Assembly (NCBI RefSeq): GCF_002953255.1
Contig: NZ_CP026498.1
Span: 10,183,508 to 10,216,378, forward strand
Direction: 5' to 3'
Length of the DNA stretch: 32,871 nucleotides
From: Streptomyces sp. CB01881
GTDB lineage: Bacteria > Actinomycetota > Actinomycetes > Streptomycetales > Streptomycetaceae
Made by a program: the position numbers and the translations under genes. Shown here one piece after another: positions 30,463 to 32,871 of the stretch. How positions within the stretch are numbered: the first letter of the stretch is position 1; each line of letters begins with the position of its first letter. The notes under the pieces are model-generated. The model worked only from the letters and a program-made list of their open reading frames with translations, was not told the origin of the DNA and made no database searches.

Positions 30463-31548
30463 ATGAGCAGAATCTGTCTGGCCCTGCCCACCAACCGGGC
30501 CTGTGCCGCCACGATTTCGGCGGTCGGAGAGGAGGCGGCGTACGCGGCCGAGCAGTTCGGCGTCGAGGTCCACCTGGCGCTGTCCGGCAGCCCGGAGCAG
30601 CCGATCGTCCTGCCGGCCAAGACCACGTCGTTCCGCGACTGGGCCCGCCACCTCCACGACCACGCCCAGACCGAGGAGATCGGCGCGCAGACGGAGCACT
30701 GGCTGGAGACGCTCCGCGCGGGCGAGGAGTCGGGCGTGCTGCTCGACCTGCTGCCGGACGACGACGAGACGCTCGAGTCCGTCAACACGCGCGCCAGTGC
30801 CTGCTCGGTCACCGTCGCACTGGAGGCCGAGCAGACCAAGCTGCTGCTCCAGGAAGCGCCGTCGGCGTACCAGGCACGGATCGAGGAGCTCCTGCTCACG
30901 GCCACCGGCCTGGCTCTGACCGACGCCCTGGGGGAACGGCAGGTGCTGGTCGAGCTGGAGGGACACGGCCGCGAGGACCTCGGCCCGCAGCTCGACCTCT
31001 CCCGCACGGTCGGTTGGTTCACCAGCGCCTACCCGGTCCTGCTGGACATCGCCCCGGGAGCATCGGTCGCCGGAGCCCTGCGCCAGGTGCGTGAGCAGCG
31101 CCGGCGGGTCCCCGGGGACGGGCTGGGCTACGGCCTGCTGCGCCACCTGCGCACCGGCGATCCGTTGGCCGCGGAGCTGGCCGAGCTGCCGGCGGCGGCG
31201 GTCTGCTTCAACTACCTCGGGCAGTTGGACCAGAGCTTCCAGCCGGGCGGACTGTGGGAACCGGCATCGGAGAACCCCGGGCCCGGCCTGGACGCGCGGG
31301 CCACGCGCTCCCACCTGATCGAGGTCAACGCCCTGGTACTGGGGGAGGAGCTGAGGTTCACCTGGACCTACAGCGACCGCCTGTACCGCGAAGAGACGAT
31401 CGCCGGGCTCGCGGAACACTGCCTGGGCACCCTGCGAGCGCTGATCGCCGGCCGGCCCGCCGCCGGGGACGGCAACCGGGGCGCCGACTCCGGCTCCGTC
31501 CCCGGCCCGCGCGAACTGAGCGAGCTGCTGGGGCGGTTCGATGCCTGA
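30463..31548 (+). CDS. Chimeric ORF: DUF6271-like start joined to the rear half of an NRPS epimerization domain
   Basis: 361 residues. Residues 1 to about 42 (RICLALPTNRACAATI, then EEAAYAAEQFGVEVHLAL) resemble the start of DUF6271 proteins found near Streptomyces biosynthetic clusters. From about residue 48 (VLPAKTTSFRDWARHL) the protein is the C-terminal half of an NRPS epimerization (E) domain: VELEGHGRED (162-172), RTVGWFTSAYPVLLD (181-195), PGDGLGYG (217-224), AVCFNYLGQLD (246-256), then LIEVNALVLGEELRFTWTYS. The first half of the E domain, with the catalytic HHxxxDG, and the preceding A and T domains are absent. It therefore should not epimerize anything. The C-terminal ~25 residues resemble a linker or docking tail. 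The next NRPS gene starts 61 bp later. Confidence 0.8.
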   Translation: MSRICLALPTNRACAATISAVGEEAAYAAEQFGVEVHLALSGSPEQPIVLPAKTTSFRDWARHLHDHAQTEEIGAQTEHWLETLRAGEESGVLLDLLPDDDETLESVNTRASACSVTVALEAEQTKLLLQEAPSAYQARIEELLLTATGLALTDALGERQVLVELEGHGREDLGPQLDLSRTVGWFTSAYPVLLDIAPGASVAGALRQVREQRRRVPGDGLGYGLLRHLRTGDPLAAELAELPAAAVCFNYLGQLDQSFQPGGLWEPASENPGPGLDARATRSHLIEVNALVLGEELRFTWTYSDRLYREETIAGLAEHCLGTLRALIAGRPAAGDGNRGADSGSVPGPRELSELLGRFDA

Positions 31549-31609
31549 TCAGCCCACCCCGGCGGGTGGCCGGGAATCCCGCACGACGGAGACCGAGAAG
31601 ACGAGAGAC

Positions 31610-32871
<1,262 letters not shown>

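Overview
The window is high-GC actinobacterial DNA. Codon use, typical Streptomyces -10 boxes (TAGGGT, TAGGCT), apparently leaderless starts, the SCO6745-family, SUKH-4 and DUF4188 genes and an NRPS locus at the right edge all point to Streptomyces or a close relative such as Kitasatospora. No tRNA, rRNA or CRISPR array was seen. The gene mix is accessory rather than core, as expected of a chromosome arm.

Layout. Positions 1-0.85 kb hold scrap: a phosphotransferase remnant and the C-terminal end of a Tn3-type transposase. From 0.87 to 4.2 kb there is a small redox/hydrolase group: SDR and AraC regulator leftward, ABM monooxygenase and alpha/beta hydrolase rightward. From 4.2 to 5.2 kb lies a decayed sugar ABC operon, in which the start of a LacI repressor is joined to the end of a MalF-like permease, followed by a truncated MalG-like permease. 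From 5.4 to 11.1 kb is an intact fructose-type uptake locus: a PfkB kinase and a small monooxygenase run leftward; frcB, frcC, frcA and a LacI repressor run rightward; a doubled operator sits in the divergent promoter region. From 11.2 to 11.9 kb there are two more broken genes, an orphan signal peptide and a Ser/Thr kinase that has lost its catalytic core.

From 12.1 to 14.0 kb are pirin and ribulose-phosphate 3-epimerase. From 14.1 to 16.3 kb is a tandem duplication of a SCO6745-family gene together with its promoter; the second copy has gained a 13-bp, six-copy tandem repeat in its leader. Then follow a C39-like peptidase, a SUKH-4-like protein, a TetR/DUF4188 pair with a candidate operator, a long leucine-rich-variant/HEAT-like protein, an aldo/keto reductase, a DrrAB-type exporter with a divergent TetR and two candidate operators, a membrane Ser/Thr kinase, a serine hydrolase, a small membrane protein and an AhpD-like protein.

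From 30.1 kb to the right edge is the start of an NRPS locus. Its first ORF looks like a deletion chimera: about 45 residues resembling DUF6271 are joined to the rear half of an NRPS epimerization domain that lacks the HHxxxDG motif. The next ORF opens with an intact condensation domain and runs off the window. A DasR-box-like sequence lies upstream.

The most striking overall pattern is the number of deletion scars (lacI/permease, kinase interior, signal peptide without a body, DUF6271/E domain, Tn3 end) lying among well-preserved genes and still carrying their operators. No unmistakably new multi-gene system was found; the strongest leads are the chimeric NRPS ORF, the duplicated SCO6745 genes with the repeat in the leader, and the several clear operator palindromes.
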